Assembly (NCBI GenBank): GCA_047518225.1
Contig: JAKZRK010000182.1
Coordinates: forward strand, 1-10,537
DNA length: 10,537 nucleotides
DNA from: GCA-2731375 sp047518225
GTDB taxonomy: Bacteria > Pseudomonadota > Alphaproteobacteria > GCA-2731375
Direction: 5' to 3'
The first letter of the stretch is position 1. Every line of letters starts with the position of its first letter. Below, piece by piece: positions 1 through 6,451 of this stretch. The notes under the pieces were generated by a model. It worked only from the letters and a program-made list of their open reading frames with translations, was not told the DNA's origin and ran no database searches. A program made the position numbers and the translations under genes.

Positions 1-139
1 CGCGACGTAATCTTCCGAAGACTCGTCATACGATCAACCCCGGCCCAGACTGTCTCAACGCCACACAAATGCTGCCACAACCCGGCTCATCAGCTCCACT
101 TGACACACCGCCAAGATGGGTTTGAGAAATCCGGGCTAG
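1..139. other. Left-edge non-coding stretch, no confident gene
   Basis: No open frame here resembles a known protein. On the minus strand an ATG at 27-29 opens a frame that leaves the window after nine codons (MTSLRKITS), too short to identify. The sequence next to the crotonase stop codon has an AAATCCGGG-CTAG junction (CTAG at 136-139) that looks like the outer end of an insertion sequence. That is an impression, not a match I can demonstrate. Confidence 0.3.
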
Positions 140-1000
140 CTATTCGAACTTCCGTTCCCGCCACCAGGGGAAAAAGTCCGGCATGTCGGTGCTGGGCTTC
201 ATGGTGTAGTTGCCGGGGCGCTTTTCCAGAAACGACTGCACCCCTTCATAGGCATCGGGTAGCTGTCCCATGCTGCGGATGCCACGGCTGTCGATCTTGT
301 GAGCTTCCATTGGGTGGTCGGCGCCCAGCATCTTCCACATCATGTGCCGGCACAGGGACACCGATACGCCGGAGGTATTATCGGCGATTTCGCGGGCCAG
401 GGCGCGGGCCGTCGGCAACAGATCATCGGGGGCCACCACCTGGCTGACCAGGCCGCCCTTCAATGCCTCGTCGGCGGGAAACACGCGCCCGCTCATGACC
501 CATTCCATGGCCTGGCTGATGCCGACGATGCGGGGCAGAAACCAGGAACTGCACGCCTCCATCACCACGCCCCTGCGGGCGAAGACCAGGCCAAAGCACG
601 CCTCGGTCGAGGCTATGCGGATATCCATGGGCAGTTGCATGGTCACCCCGACACCGGCGGCGGGGCCGTTGACGGCGGCAATTAATGGCTTTTTGGATTC
701 GAACAGACGCAGGCTGACCAGGCCGCCGCCATCGCGCCAATCCTCGATCGGCCCGGCCCCTTCCCGATCTTTCATATCGAAAGTGCGGGCGCCCCGGGAC
801 AGATCGGCCCCGGCGCAAAAGCCGCGGCCCGCGCCCGTGAAAATCACCGCGCGCACGGCATCGTCCGCATCCGTCCTGTCCACGGCATCTATGATTTCTT
901 CCAACATCACCTGGGTAAAGGCGTTCAGCTTATCGGGCCGGTTCAGGGTAATGGTGGCGATAGCGTCTTCGACTTCGTACAAAATATCCTGATAGCTCAC
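140..1000 (-). CDS. Crotonase-superfamily protein (enoyl-CoA hydratase/isomerase family), isomerase-like active site
   Basis: 286 aa. Members of this superfamily bind acyl-CoA thioesters and stabilise an enolate in an oxyanion hole. The CoA-binding and oxyanion motifs are clear: ITLNRPDKLNAF at 17-28, GAGRGFCAGADLS at 56-68 and NGPAAGVGVT at 111-120. The two glutamates that catalyse hydration in rat enoyl-CoA hydratase (Glu144 and Glu164) are replaced by Thr120 and Phe140. Glu148, in MEACSSWFLPRIVG, instead aligns with the catalytic Glu of the SPEGCSS motif of ECI2-type delta3,delta2-enoyl-CoA isomerases. An isomerase or other crotonase activity is therefore more likely than simple hydration (inference). 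The start is a GTG two bases after the TGA of the upstream gene, preceded by GGGAG at 7 nt. A longer frame reaching 1102 only reads through that neighbour. The C-terminus (PDFFPWWRERKFE) looks complete. It is probably cotranscribed and translationally coupled with the upstream AhpD-like gene. Confidence 0.88.
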   Translation of the reverse strand: MSYQDILYEVEDAIATITLNRPDKLNAFTQVMLEEIIDAVDRTDADDAVRAVIFTGAGRGFCAGADLSRGARTFDMKDREGAGPIEDWRDGGGLVSLRLFESKKPLIAAVNGPAAGVGVTMQLPMDIRIASTEACFGLVFARRGVVMEACSSWFLPRIVGISQAMEWVMSGRVFPADEALKGGLVSQVVAPDDLLPTARALAREIADNTSGVSVSLCRHMMWKMLGADHPMEAHKIDSRGIRSMGQLPDAYEGVQSFLEKRPGNYTMKPSTDMPDFFPWWRERKFE

Positions 1001-1002
1001 GC

Positions 1003-1572
1003 TCAATCTCCCATGGCGGCGGTACGGGCCAGCATTTCGGCCTCGACGCCGTCTTCCATCTCGATACCCATGGCATCGTTGAAGCGGTTGAAAAAACCAC
1101 ACAGCGCGATGCGCAAGGTCAATTCGACGATTTGCTCTTCACTGAAGTGTTGGTGCAATCGTTCATGCATGGCGTCGCGAATGCGGCCCGGCGTGCTGGT
1201 GACCTGCGCCGCATGGTCACGCACCAGCATATCGACCTCGTCGAAGCCCGGTACCCGATCGGCCAAGATGTCTGACGCCGCCGCTGCCGACAGGCCCAAA
1301 TCCATCAAACGCGGGGCATGATGGGCGACGCAATATTCGCATTCGTTCAGTTTCGAGACCACGACCAAGGCGATTTCCAGATAGCGTTTGGGCAGCACCG
1401 CCTCGTCCGCCAGTTCCAGCAGCAGACCCATGATATGGCGCAAGGCCGGCGGGCGGTGGGCGAAAATTTTCACCTGATTGAGAAACGGGCCGTAATCGGT
1501 GGCATAACGTTGGTAGATGGGCCGGGCATCTTCCGGCACTTCATTGATTTCAATTTCCCGTACCCGTGGCAT
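1003..1572 (-). CDS. Carboxymuconolactone decarboxylase / AhpD-like family protein
   Basis: 189 aa, all-helical AhpD/CMD fold. The peroxidase-type active site is fully present: Glu66, Cys78, Cys81 and His85 in the ECEYCVAHH segment have the same spacing as Glu118, Cys130, Cys133 and His137 of AhpD. A thiol-disulfide or peroxide-reducing role is thus plausible, whereas true gamma-carboxymuconolactone decarboxylases lack the CxxC. The substrate is unknown. I chose the ATG at 1572 (MPRVREIEIN) because AGGGAG sits 7 nt before it. The ATG six codons upstream (1590) would place that ribosome binding site inside the coding region. The gene is first in a two-gene minus-strand unit with the crotonase (2-nt gap) and diverges from the LLM oxidoreductase across 67 bp. 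The pairing suggests a catabolic operon, but nothing identifies the compound. Confidence 0.88.
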   Translation of the reverse strand: MPRVREIEINEVPEDARPIYQRYATDYGPFLNQVKIFAHRPPALRHIMGLLLELADEAVLPKRYLEIALVVVSKLNECEYCVAHHAPRLMDLGLSAAAASDILADRVPGFDEVDMLVRDHAAQVTSTPGRIRDAMHERLHQHFSEEQIVELTLRIALCGFFNRFNDAMGIEMEDGVEAEMLARTAAMGD

Positions 1573-1639
1573 ATGATCACTCCCTGTCATGGTCCGATAG
1601 GTGTTTCGGCCATGTTATACCAAAATAAGCAGGTGAGAG
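1573..1639. promoter_or_regulatory. Divergent intergenic region between AhpD-like and LLM genes
   Basis: This 67-bp gap must hold regulatory signals for two divergent units unless promoters lie inside the genes. On the minus strand, TATAAC at 1614-1619 matches five of six bases of a sigma70 -10 box and would give a leader of about 35 nt for the AhpD-like gene. No convincing -35 box is visible at the right spacing. On the plus strand only the ribosome binding site AGGTGAG just before 1640 is clear. No operator palindrome was found. Confidence 0.3.
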
Positions 1640-2476
1640 ATGGATTACGGCGTAGCAATTTTCTCGACGGACTATTCAATAACCCCGGCTGAATTGGCGG
1701 TAGCCGCCGAAGAGCGTGGTTTTGAATCCCTTTGGTTCCCGGAACATTCCCATATTCCGCTCTCGCGCCTCTCGCCCTGGCCCGGCGGCGGTGACCTGCC
1801 GAAACATTATTACGACTGCATGGACCCCCTGGTGGCCATGGCCACGGCGGCATCCGTGACCAAGACCATTCGCCTTTGCACCGGTATCTGTCTGGTAATC
1901 CAGCGCGATCCCATTCAGTTGGCGAAAGAGGTCGCGACCCTGGATCAACTATCCAACGGGCGCGTGGTTCTGGGCGTCGGCGGTGGTTGGAATGCCGAGG
2001 AAATGGCCGATCACGGCACCGCGTTCAAAAGCCGCTTTCGTCTGATGGCGGAACGCATCGCCGCGATGAAAGTCATCTGGACCGAAACCAAGCCGGAATT
2101 CAAAGGCGAATTCGTCAACTTCGAACCCATGATGGCCTGGCCCAAACCTCTCCAGAAACCCTATCCCCCCGTTCTGGTGGGGGGTGGTTTTCCCCATGGC
2201 GCCAAGCGCGCCATTGAATATGGCGACGGCTGGATGCCCCTGGGCGGCCGTGGCTGGGACGTGCTGGACACCCTGCCCCGGTTCCGCCAGATGGCGGCCG
2301 AGGCCGAGCGCGATCCCGACAGCCTGGGCATCACCATCTTCGGCGCCGAGGACAAGGCCGACATGCTGAAGGGTTACCAGGACGCCGGCGTGGAACGGAC
2401 CGTCTTTACCCTGCCATCCGCCGGCCGCGACGACGTTCTGCCCCTGCTGGATGGGTACGCCGCCTTAATGGGCTAA
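1640..2476 (+). CDS. LLM-class flavin-dependent oxidoreductase (TIGR03619-like)
   Basis: 278 aa, the usual length for compact bacterial luciferase-like TIM-barrel oxidoreductases. Visible family features are an N-terminal strand followed by AEERGFESLWFPEH (22-36), the aromatic/acidic patch YYDCMDPLVAMATAAS (57-72), and TKTIRLCTGICLVIQRDPIQLAKEVATLDQLSNGR (74-108). These are followed by the hallmark LGVGGGWNAEEM (111-122) and a C-terminal PPVLVGGGFPHGAKRAIEYGDGWMP segment. Such enzymes use F420 or FMN to oxidise or monooxygenate small organic compounds. The cofactor cannot be decided here, and family names often say F420 by default. The ATG at 1640 has AGGTGAG directly upstream. The gene diverges from the AhpD-like/crotonase pair and is convergent with the second LLM unit, with 45 bp between stop codons. 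Functional linkage with the neighbours is inferred from context only. Confidence 0.9.
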   Translation: MDYGVAIFSTDYSITPAELAVAAEERGFESLWFPEHSHIPLSRLSPWPGGGDLPKHYYDCMDPLVAMATAASVTKTIRLCTGICLVIQRDPIQLAKEVATLDQLSNGRVVLGVGGGWNAEEMADHGTAFKSRFRLMAERIAAMKVIWTETKPEFKGEFVNFEPMMAWPKPLQKPYPPVLVGGGFPHGAKRAIEYGDGWMPLGGRGWDVLDTLPRFRQMAAEAERDPDSLGITIFGAEDKADMLKGYQDAGVERTVFTLPSAGRDDVLPLLDGYAALMG

Positions 2477-2521
2477 TACCAACCGGCAACCCTGATCCGG
2501 TCTGGCGGACAACGTGAATCG

Positions 2522-2848
2522 TCACCAACGCTGGGCCTTTAGGATTGCTTCGTCACCGCTGTCGAAGCGGATTTCAATTTCAATGGAGCCATCATCTTCC
2601 AGGTCGGCGGAGCCATCACCGCCGACGTCGTCCATTTCATCAAATCCCAGCCATTTGAAAAAGACGATCCGGCGGGAATATTCGAATTCAAAGCCGCCAT
2701 TGATGCAACCAAAGGAAAACTCGCCACGGCCGCTGTCCTTGAAAGCAATATAGGCGGGCTCCACGAGGTCGAGATAATCTCGATCCCAAATGTCGGCCTC
2801 GACGGTGCGCCATTTGCCAATCAGGAGGCAGTCGATTTTCTCGGTCAT
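2522..2848 (-). CDS. Small conserved acidic protein of unknown function
   Basis: 108 aa, acidic, with no signal peptide or membrane segment. I recall similar short proteins annotated only as hypothetical. Conspicuous positions are GKWRTVEADIWDRDYLDLVEPAYIAF near the N-terminus, the central GEFSFGCINGGFEFEYS and IVFFKWLGFDEMDDVGGDGSAD, and a C-terminal alternating beta pattern (IEIEIRF). It may be a small beta-rich fold. The start ATG at 2848 has GGCGGGG 5 nt upstream and lies 22 bp after the natural stop of the LLM gene (TAA at 2871-2873). In the raw sequence the LLM reading frame runs straight into this gene because of an upstream frameshift, giving an artefactual 418-residue fusion. I treat the two as separate genes. 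Function unknown. Confidence 0.68.
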   Translation of the reverse strand: MTEKIDCLLIGKWRTVEADIWDRDYLDLVEPAYIAFKDSGRGEFSFGCINGGFEFEYSRRIVFFKWLGFDEMDDVGGDGSADLEDDGSIEIEIRFDSGDEAILKAQRW

Positions 2849-2870
2849 CGCAACCCCGCCTGCCGCCTGC

Positions 2871-3778
2871 TTAGCTGAAAGCCGCGAACATTTCCTCGAA
2901 CGCCACCAACTGGTTGCCGTTATAGCGGACGAGGGCACCAGGATCGGCGTATGGACACCGGCATCGAACCAGGCTTCCAGGCCGTCGCGCACCTGGGCCA
3001 CGCTGCCGAACAGGGTGTTATCCGCCAGCCACTTGTCGCTTAGATGGCCCGCTATCTTATCCGGCTCGCCCGCCGCGACGGCGGCTTCAACGCCGGCCAT
3101 TTCCTCTGCATAGCCGGACTCCTTCCAATAGTTGCGGTAGTTCGGCAGTTGTACATAGGTGCTCAAAGTGCGCCGGTTGACCGCCTTGGCGGCTTCCACA
3201 TCGTCGTCGATGCAGGTTGGGATCATATTGCCGATGTAGAAATTATCGTCGTTGCGCTTGTCTTCCGGCAGGGCAGCGAGGGATGCGGCCATGAAGCTGC
3301 GGGATGCATTGGCGAAGACCATGCCGTCGCCAATTTCTCCCGCAAGGGCAATCATTTTCCGGCGCATTGTGGCCAGGACGATGGGCGGCAATTCCCCCAC
3401 CCGCTGCACGGCTTTCAATTCGGCCACGAAATCGCGGGTATCGGACAGCGGCTTGCCGGCGGTCACGCCCATGCGTTTCAGGGACGGGCCGTGGCTGACC
3501 CCGATGCCGAAGCGGAAGCGGCCGCCGGAAATCTCGTGAATGAATGAAATGGTCTGGGCATAGTCCAACACCGTACGGGCATAGATCGGCGCGATGGAGG
3601 TGCCGAAATGAATTTCATTCGTGACCTGCGCCAGGGCGGCGCACAGGGTGACATTGGCCACGGTGGAGGGGCAATAGATGCCCGTGAAGCCACGGCGTTC
3701 GATCTCGCCGGCCAATTCCAGGGTGGCGCGGCGGCGCCCGGGCACGGCAGCCAGACTAAGGGCGGGCATTCTCGACAT
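2871..3778 (-). CDS. LLM-class flavin-dependent oxidoreductase with apparent 1-nt frameshift near its 3' end
   Basis: A luciferase-like TIM-barrel oxidoreductase, distinct in sequence from the other LLM gene. Support comes from ELAGEIERRGFTGIYCPS (21-38), FGTSIAPIYARTVLDYAQTISFIHEISGGRFRFGIGVSH (58-96) and GDGMVFANASRSF (150-162). The frame is intact to residue 282 (LVP). After that, the raw frame gives junk (SSAITATSWWRSRKC) and runs into the next gene. The frame shifted by one gives LVRYNGNQLVAFEEMFAAFS followed by TAA at 2871-2873, which is exactly the C-terminus expected of this family. A single C missing from CCC at 2933-2935 (minus strand) explains it, and the restored protein would be 302 aa. 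The start ATG at 3778 has GGGAG at 7 nt. The gene is either recently mutated or affected by a homopolymer sequencing error. Substrate and cofactor (FMN or F420) are unknown. Confidence 0.85.
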
Positions 3779-3838
3779 CAGTTCACTCCCATCTTTCCAT
3801 GAATCCTTGAATTTTCCGGGTACGGCGTATGCGCCTTG

Positions 3839-5122
3839 TTAGGTATCCGTCGGCAACTTGAAAACCTGGCCGGGGAAGATCATGTCGGGGTCGCGGATCT
3901 GGCTGTCGTTGGCCTGATAGATCACGGTATAGCGGTCGCCGCTGCCATAAACCCGGCGGGCGATACGCCACAGGCTGTTGCCGGGCTGTACAATGACCCG
4001 AAAGCGGGCCGTGGTGGTGGCCAGAATCTCCGCCGCGGCGACCCGGACAAAGGGCAACTCGACGCGGCTTACCACGCGGCCCGAAATGTCCAGCTGATCC
4101 ACCCGCAAGATATGGGTACCTGGTGCGAGCTCGGCTTTCGGTTTCAACTCCCAGACGCTTTTCCGATCCGCCTGGGAGAGGCCGACCGGTTTGTTGTCCA
4201 CATAGGTTCGCACCTTGGCCCCTGGTGGCGCGCTGCCCGATATGACGACGTTGCCCTTGTCATCATAGTCGACCGTATCGACGCTCAACTTGTTGCTGGA
4301 AGGTCCGCCTTTCGGCTCCGGCTTTTGCAGCAGTATTACCGGGGCATCGTTGCTTTTGGGCAATAGCACCGCCAGCGCGGTTCGGCGCTCTTTCCTGGCA
4401 ACTTTGGTTGCCGCCGCTGTTCTGGAGGCAGCCTCCGGGATCACCACGGCAACGTCGGAACCGGCGGCAATAATGCCGCCATCGGGCATGACCGCCACCA
4501 GATCCAATTCGGCCTGGCCGCTGGGCAAAGGCTGATCGATTACCGCCACCCATTCGCCACGCTGACCGACCGGCGTTTCGGCCACAATCTTGCCGTCCAG
4601 GGACAACCACACCGTGGAACCGGGGGGCGCCCGTCCGGCCACGACCGCCGTGCGGTCCTTGGCGATCCGGACAATATCGAATGCCGGCGGTTTTATAGCC
4701 GACATGGCCCGATCAGAGGCCGCCGCATCTTTGGACGCTTTCTTTCCGGGCGCTTCCTTGGATGCTTCCTTCCTGGACGCGATTTTGAATGCTTCCTTCC
4801 CGGATGCCTTCCTGGTTGCTTCCGTCCCGGATGTCTTCCTGGACGCTACCGTCCCGGATGTCTTCTTGGACGCTTCCTTGGCCACCACAACCTTGCCGTT
4901 GCGCTGTGCCGGGGACCGGCCAAAGGCGGGCGCCGTCAATTTGCCGCCATCGTCCAAGGCAGCCGCGGCAAGGGGCGCTTTTCCAGCCGGCGTGTCCGGC
5001 GCTTCGCCAGCCGCGGTCTTCCGCGCGGTAGGTGGCGGCGCCTCTCCATCCGGCGCGGTAAAATACATAAACCCAGCGGCCAACAAAACCGCCGCCAACC
5101 CTATGATGATGATATTACGCAC
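3839..5122 (-). CDS. Membrane-anchored LysM / Ig-like domain envelope protein
   Basis: 427 aa from the GTG at 5122. An N-terminal hydrophobic segment (about 3-20, NIIIIGLAAVLLAAGFMYF) anchors a periplasmic chain. It is followed by an Ala/Pro-rich linker and a basic repeat at about 83-136 with a nine-residue period (type EASKKTSGT). Two beta-rich Ig-like modules come next, each with a PPGS/PPGAxV motif (about 150-229 and 283-361). A C-terminal LysM domain at about 374-424 (VQPGNSLWRIARRVYG...IYQAND...IFPGQVFKLP) should bind peptidoglycan. The architecture fits a cell-wall structural or binding protein; no catalytic domain is visible. Start choice: GGGGAG lies 5 nt before the GTG, in the pattern seen at neighbouring genes, whereas the in-frame ATG at 5137 has no good ribosome binding site. 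It lies 60 bp upstream of the LLM gene's partner strand unit and follows the cytochrome gene by about 75 bp. Confidence 0.87.
   Translation of the reverse strand: MRNIIIIGLAAVLLAAGFMYFTAPDGEAPPPTARKTAAGEAPDTPAGKAPLAAAALDDGGKLTAPAFGRSPAQRNGKVVVAKEASKKTSGTVASRKTSGTEATRKASGKEAFKIASRKEASKEAPGKKASKDAAASDRAMSAIKPPAFDIVRIAKDRTAVVAGRAPPGSTVWLSLDGKIVAETPVGQRGEWVAVIDQPLPSGQAELDLVAVMPDGGIIAAGSDVAVVIPEAASRTAAATKVARKERRTALAVLLPKSNDAPVILLQKPEPKGGPSSNKLSVDTVDYDDKGNVVISGSAPPGAKVRTYVDNKPVGLSQADRKSVWELKPKAELAPGTHILRVDQLDISGRVVSRVELPFVRVAAAEILATTTARFRVIVQPGNSLWRIARRVYGSGDRYTVIYQANDSQIRDPDMIFPGQVFKLPTDT
4715..4876 (-). repeat. Six degenerate 27-bp tandem repeats coding a nine-residue Lys/Ala/Ser-rich unit
   Basis: Within the LysM gene, six consecutive nine-residue units read EASKKTSGT, VASRKTSGT, EATRKASGK, EAFKIASRK, EASKEAPGK and KASKDAAAS. 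The DNA period is 27 bp with in-frame divergence. The unit order grades from highly similar (first two) to degenerate. Such basic, low-complexity linkers often span or contact the cell wall. Copy number may vary between strains by slippage, which would not disturb the frame. Confidence 0.7.
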
Positions 5123-5198
5123 GCCATCTCCCCACATCAGAGACCAACCAAGGTAAGCTTTCGCCCCGGCGCGGGCAATCCCGTGGCATCATCCGGGA

Positions 5199-6080
5199 TC
5201 ATTTAGGTCGCCGCTCGATGCGATTGTCGATGGCCGGCACGGTGCGAATATAACGGGCGATGGCGTTTCGATCATCCGCCGTCAAATAGGCCAGACCGTC
5301 GCGGATGGCGTCCGCCATGCTGCCTTGCACGTCGTCATAATCAGGCTTGGTGCCGTCGCGCAGCACCTGCGCGATATCCGCCGCAGCCCAATCGCCAATG
5401 CCGGTCGTTGGATCGGAAGTAATATTGGCGACAAGATCACCGTCGGGGCCCTCGGTCGTCCCGGCCAGAAAGAGCGACGGCCTCATGGCACCCAGAAAAT
5501 TGCGGGGCGTGTGGCATTCCCCGCAATGGGCCACGGCATGCACTAGATAGGCGCCGCGGTTCCATTGCGCATCTTGGTCCGTCCGGTCCCGCCAGGGGCC
5601 GGGCCTGAAAAACAGCCATTTCCAGAAGCGGACGGTCCAGCGCCAGGAAAAGGGAGGCGGTACCTCGTGGGCCTTGTTCAGGCGCGCCACCGGGGTTTGA
5701 TCAAACAGATAGGCCTTGATGGCCAGGGCGTCTTCGACCCGCATGCCAGTGAAACTGGGGTAGGGAAACACCGGAAAATAATTGCTGCCGTCCGGGCGGA
5801 TGCCATGGACCAAGGCAGCAAGGAAATCCCCATCGCTCCAGGCCCCTATTCCCAACTTTGGGTGCGGTGTAATGTTGGGGCTGTAGAAAATGCCAAAGGG
5901 TGTTTTCAGAGCCCGGCCACCGGCCAGGATCGGGCCGCCGCCCTTTACATCCGTGTGGCAACCGATACAGCCCGCCGCCCTGATCAGATAGCTACCGCGT
6001 GATACCGCATCCGCCGCCGCCGTCCCGCCCAAGGCCGAACAAAGCAAAAATACCACTCCGCCAGCGAATCGATTCATCAT
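5199..6080 (-). CDS. Periplasmic diheme cytochrome c
   Basis: 293 aa with a Sec signal peptide (about 1-23, hydrophobic core VVFLLCSALGG, cleavage near TAAADA). Two class I heme-binding sites are present: CIGCH at 38-42 and CGECH at 186-190. Met113 (SFTGMRVEDALAIKAYL) and Met255 (GSMADAIRDG) sit where the distal axial ligands of each domain are expected. The layout resembles cytochrome subunits of membrane alcohol/aldehyde dehydrogenases, which normally carry three hemes, and it contains the ITxxxxxGIGxWxxxDF-type segments (70-87 and 220-236) of that group. A Trp-rich stretch at 145-165 (WRWTVRFWKWLFFRPGPW) could contact the membrane. No dehydrogenase catalytic subunit is encoded nearby; the partner here is the small exported protein upstream, whose stop overlaps this start (ATGA). 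It therefore probably transfers electrons for an enzyme encoded elsewhere (inference). The start is ATG 6080, though ATG 6077 is equally possible. Confidence 0.88.
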   Translation of the reverse strand: MMNRFAGGVVFLLCSALGGTAAADAVSRGSYLIRAAGCIGCHTDVKGGGPILAGGRALKTPFGIFYSPNITPHPKLGIGAWSDGDFLAALVHGIRPDGSNYFPVFPYPSFTGMRVEDALAIKAYLFDQTPVARLNKAHEVPPPFSWRWTVRFWKWLFFRPGPWRDRTDQDAQWNRGAYLVHAVAHCGECHTPRNFLGAMRPSLFLAGTTEGPDGDLVANITSDPTTGIGDWAAADIAQVLRDGTKPDYDDVQGSMADAIRDGLAYLTADDRNAIARYIRTVPAIDNRIERRPK

Positions 6081-6451
6081 GGCAGTCGGACCACCATCTC
6101 GACCCCGCCATAGTCATGGACATTGTCGCGGGCCCTGACACGGACTTTGCCGACCCCTTGCGGGATGCCGGGAACCGTCAGGTATCGGGTAAAGGGCTGT
6201 TCATTTTCATGGGGATGGCCCAGCACCCGTCGGCCAAGGACCTTGCCATCCAGTCCCAATACCTCCCAGGCGACGGCGTAGTGTTTCCATCCGGTATCTC
6301 CATGCCGAACGGTTACCGCAAATTTGTAGACACCGGGATCAGCTTTCGTCACTTTCACCCCTACCACGTCGGCCTCCCCGGCCAGGGCCGGAAAGGCCAG
6401 GCTCAAGGCGGTCAAAAACAACAGTAAGCAACGACAAGCAGGGATGGTCAT
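6077..6451 (-). CDS. Small exported protein of unknown function, paired with diheme cytochrome c
   Basis: 124 aa. An N-terminal signal peptide (core CLLLFLTALSLAFPALA, cleavage after about residue 24) directs it to the periplasm. The mature part is a predicted beta-sandwich of about 100 residues. It has a striking conserved-looking core, VTVRHGDTGWKHYAVAWEVLGLDGKVLGRRVLGHPHENEQPF, followed by VRARDNVHDYGGVEMVVRLP. Several His residues (HGD, KHYA, GHPHE, VHDYGG) could bind a metal, but this is inference. I recall similar uncharacterised proteins but cannot name a family. Its TGA overlaps the cytochrome start (ATGA), so the two are translationally coupled. The ATG at 6451 is chosen; an in-frame TTG at 6457 has AGAGGA closer and is an alternative. 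Its start codon overlaps that of the divergent LOG-family gene on CATG. Confidence 0.72.
   Translation of the reverse strand: MTIPACRCLLLFLTALSLAFPALAGEADVVGVKVTKADPGVYKFAVTVRHGDTGWKHYAVAWEVLGLDGKVLGRRVLGHPHENEQPFTRYLTVPGIPQGVGKVRVRARDNVHDYGGVEMVVRLP

Noticed and set aside
1003..1102. N-terminal extension of the crotonase frame up to 1102
   Set aside because: It overlaps the end of the AhpD-like gene, encodes an Arg/Gly-rich sequence unlike the family, and the GTG at 1000 has a strong ribosome binding site.
2477..2521. Bidirectional terminator between the convergent first LLM gene and the small conserved gene
   Set aside because: No stable stem-loop with T-tracts was found in these 45 bases.
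3824..3835. Short hairpin GGCG-TATG-CGCC after the LysM gene stop
   Set aside because: Four base pairs only, without a T-tract; expected by chance in high-GC DNA.
5178..5199. Inverted repeat ATCCCG...CGGGAT right after the cytochrome stop codon as a terminator
   Set aside because: Only six base pairs with a ten-base loop and no T-tract; possible but too weak to list.
6444..6449. ATG 6444 as the LOG-family start
   Set aside because: The AGGG ribosome binding site would directly abut it with no spacer; ATG 6450 has the proper 6-nt spacing.
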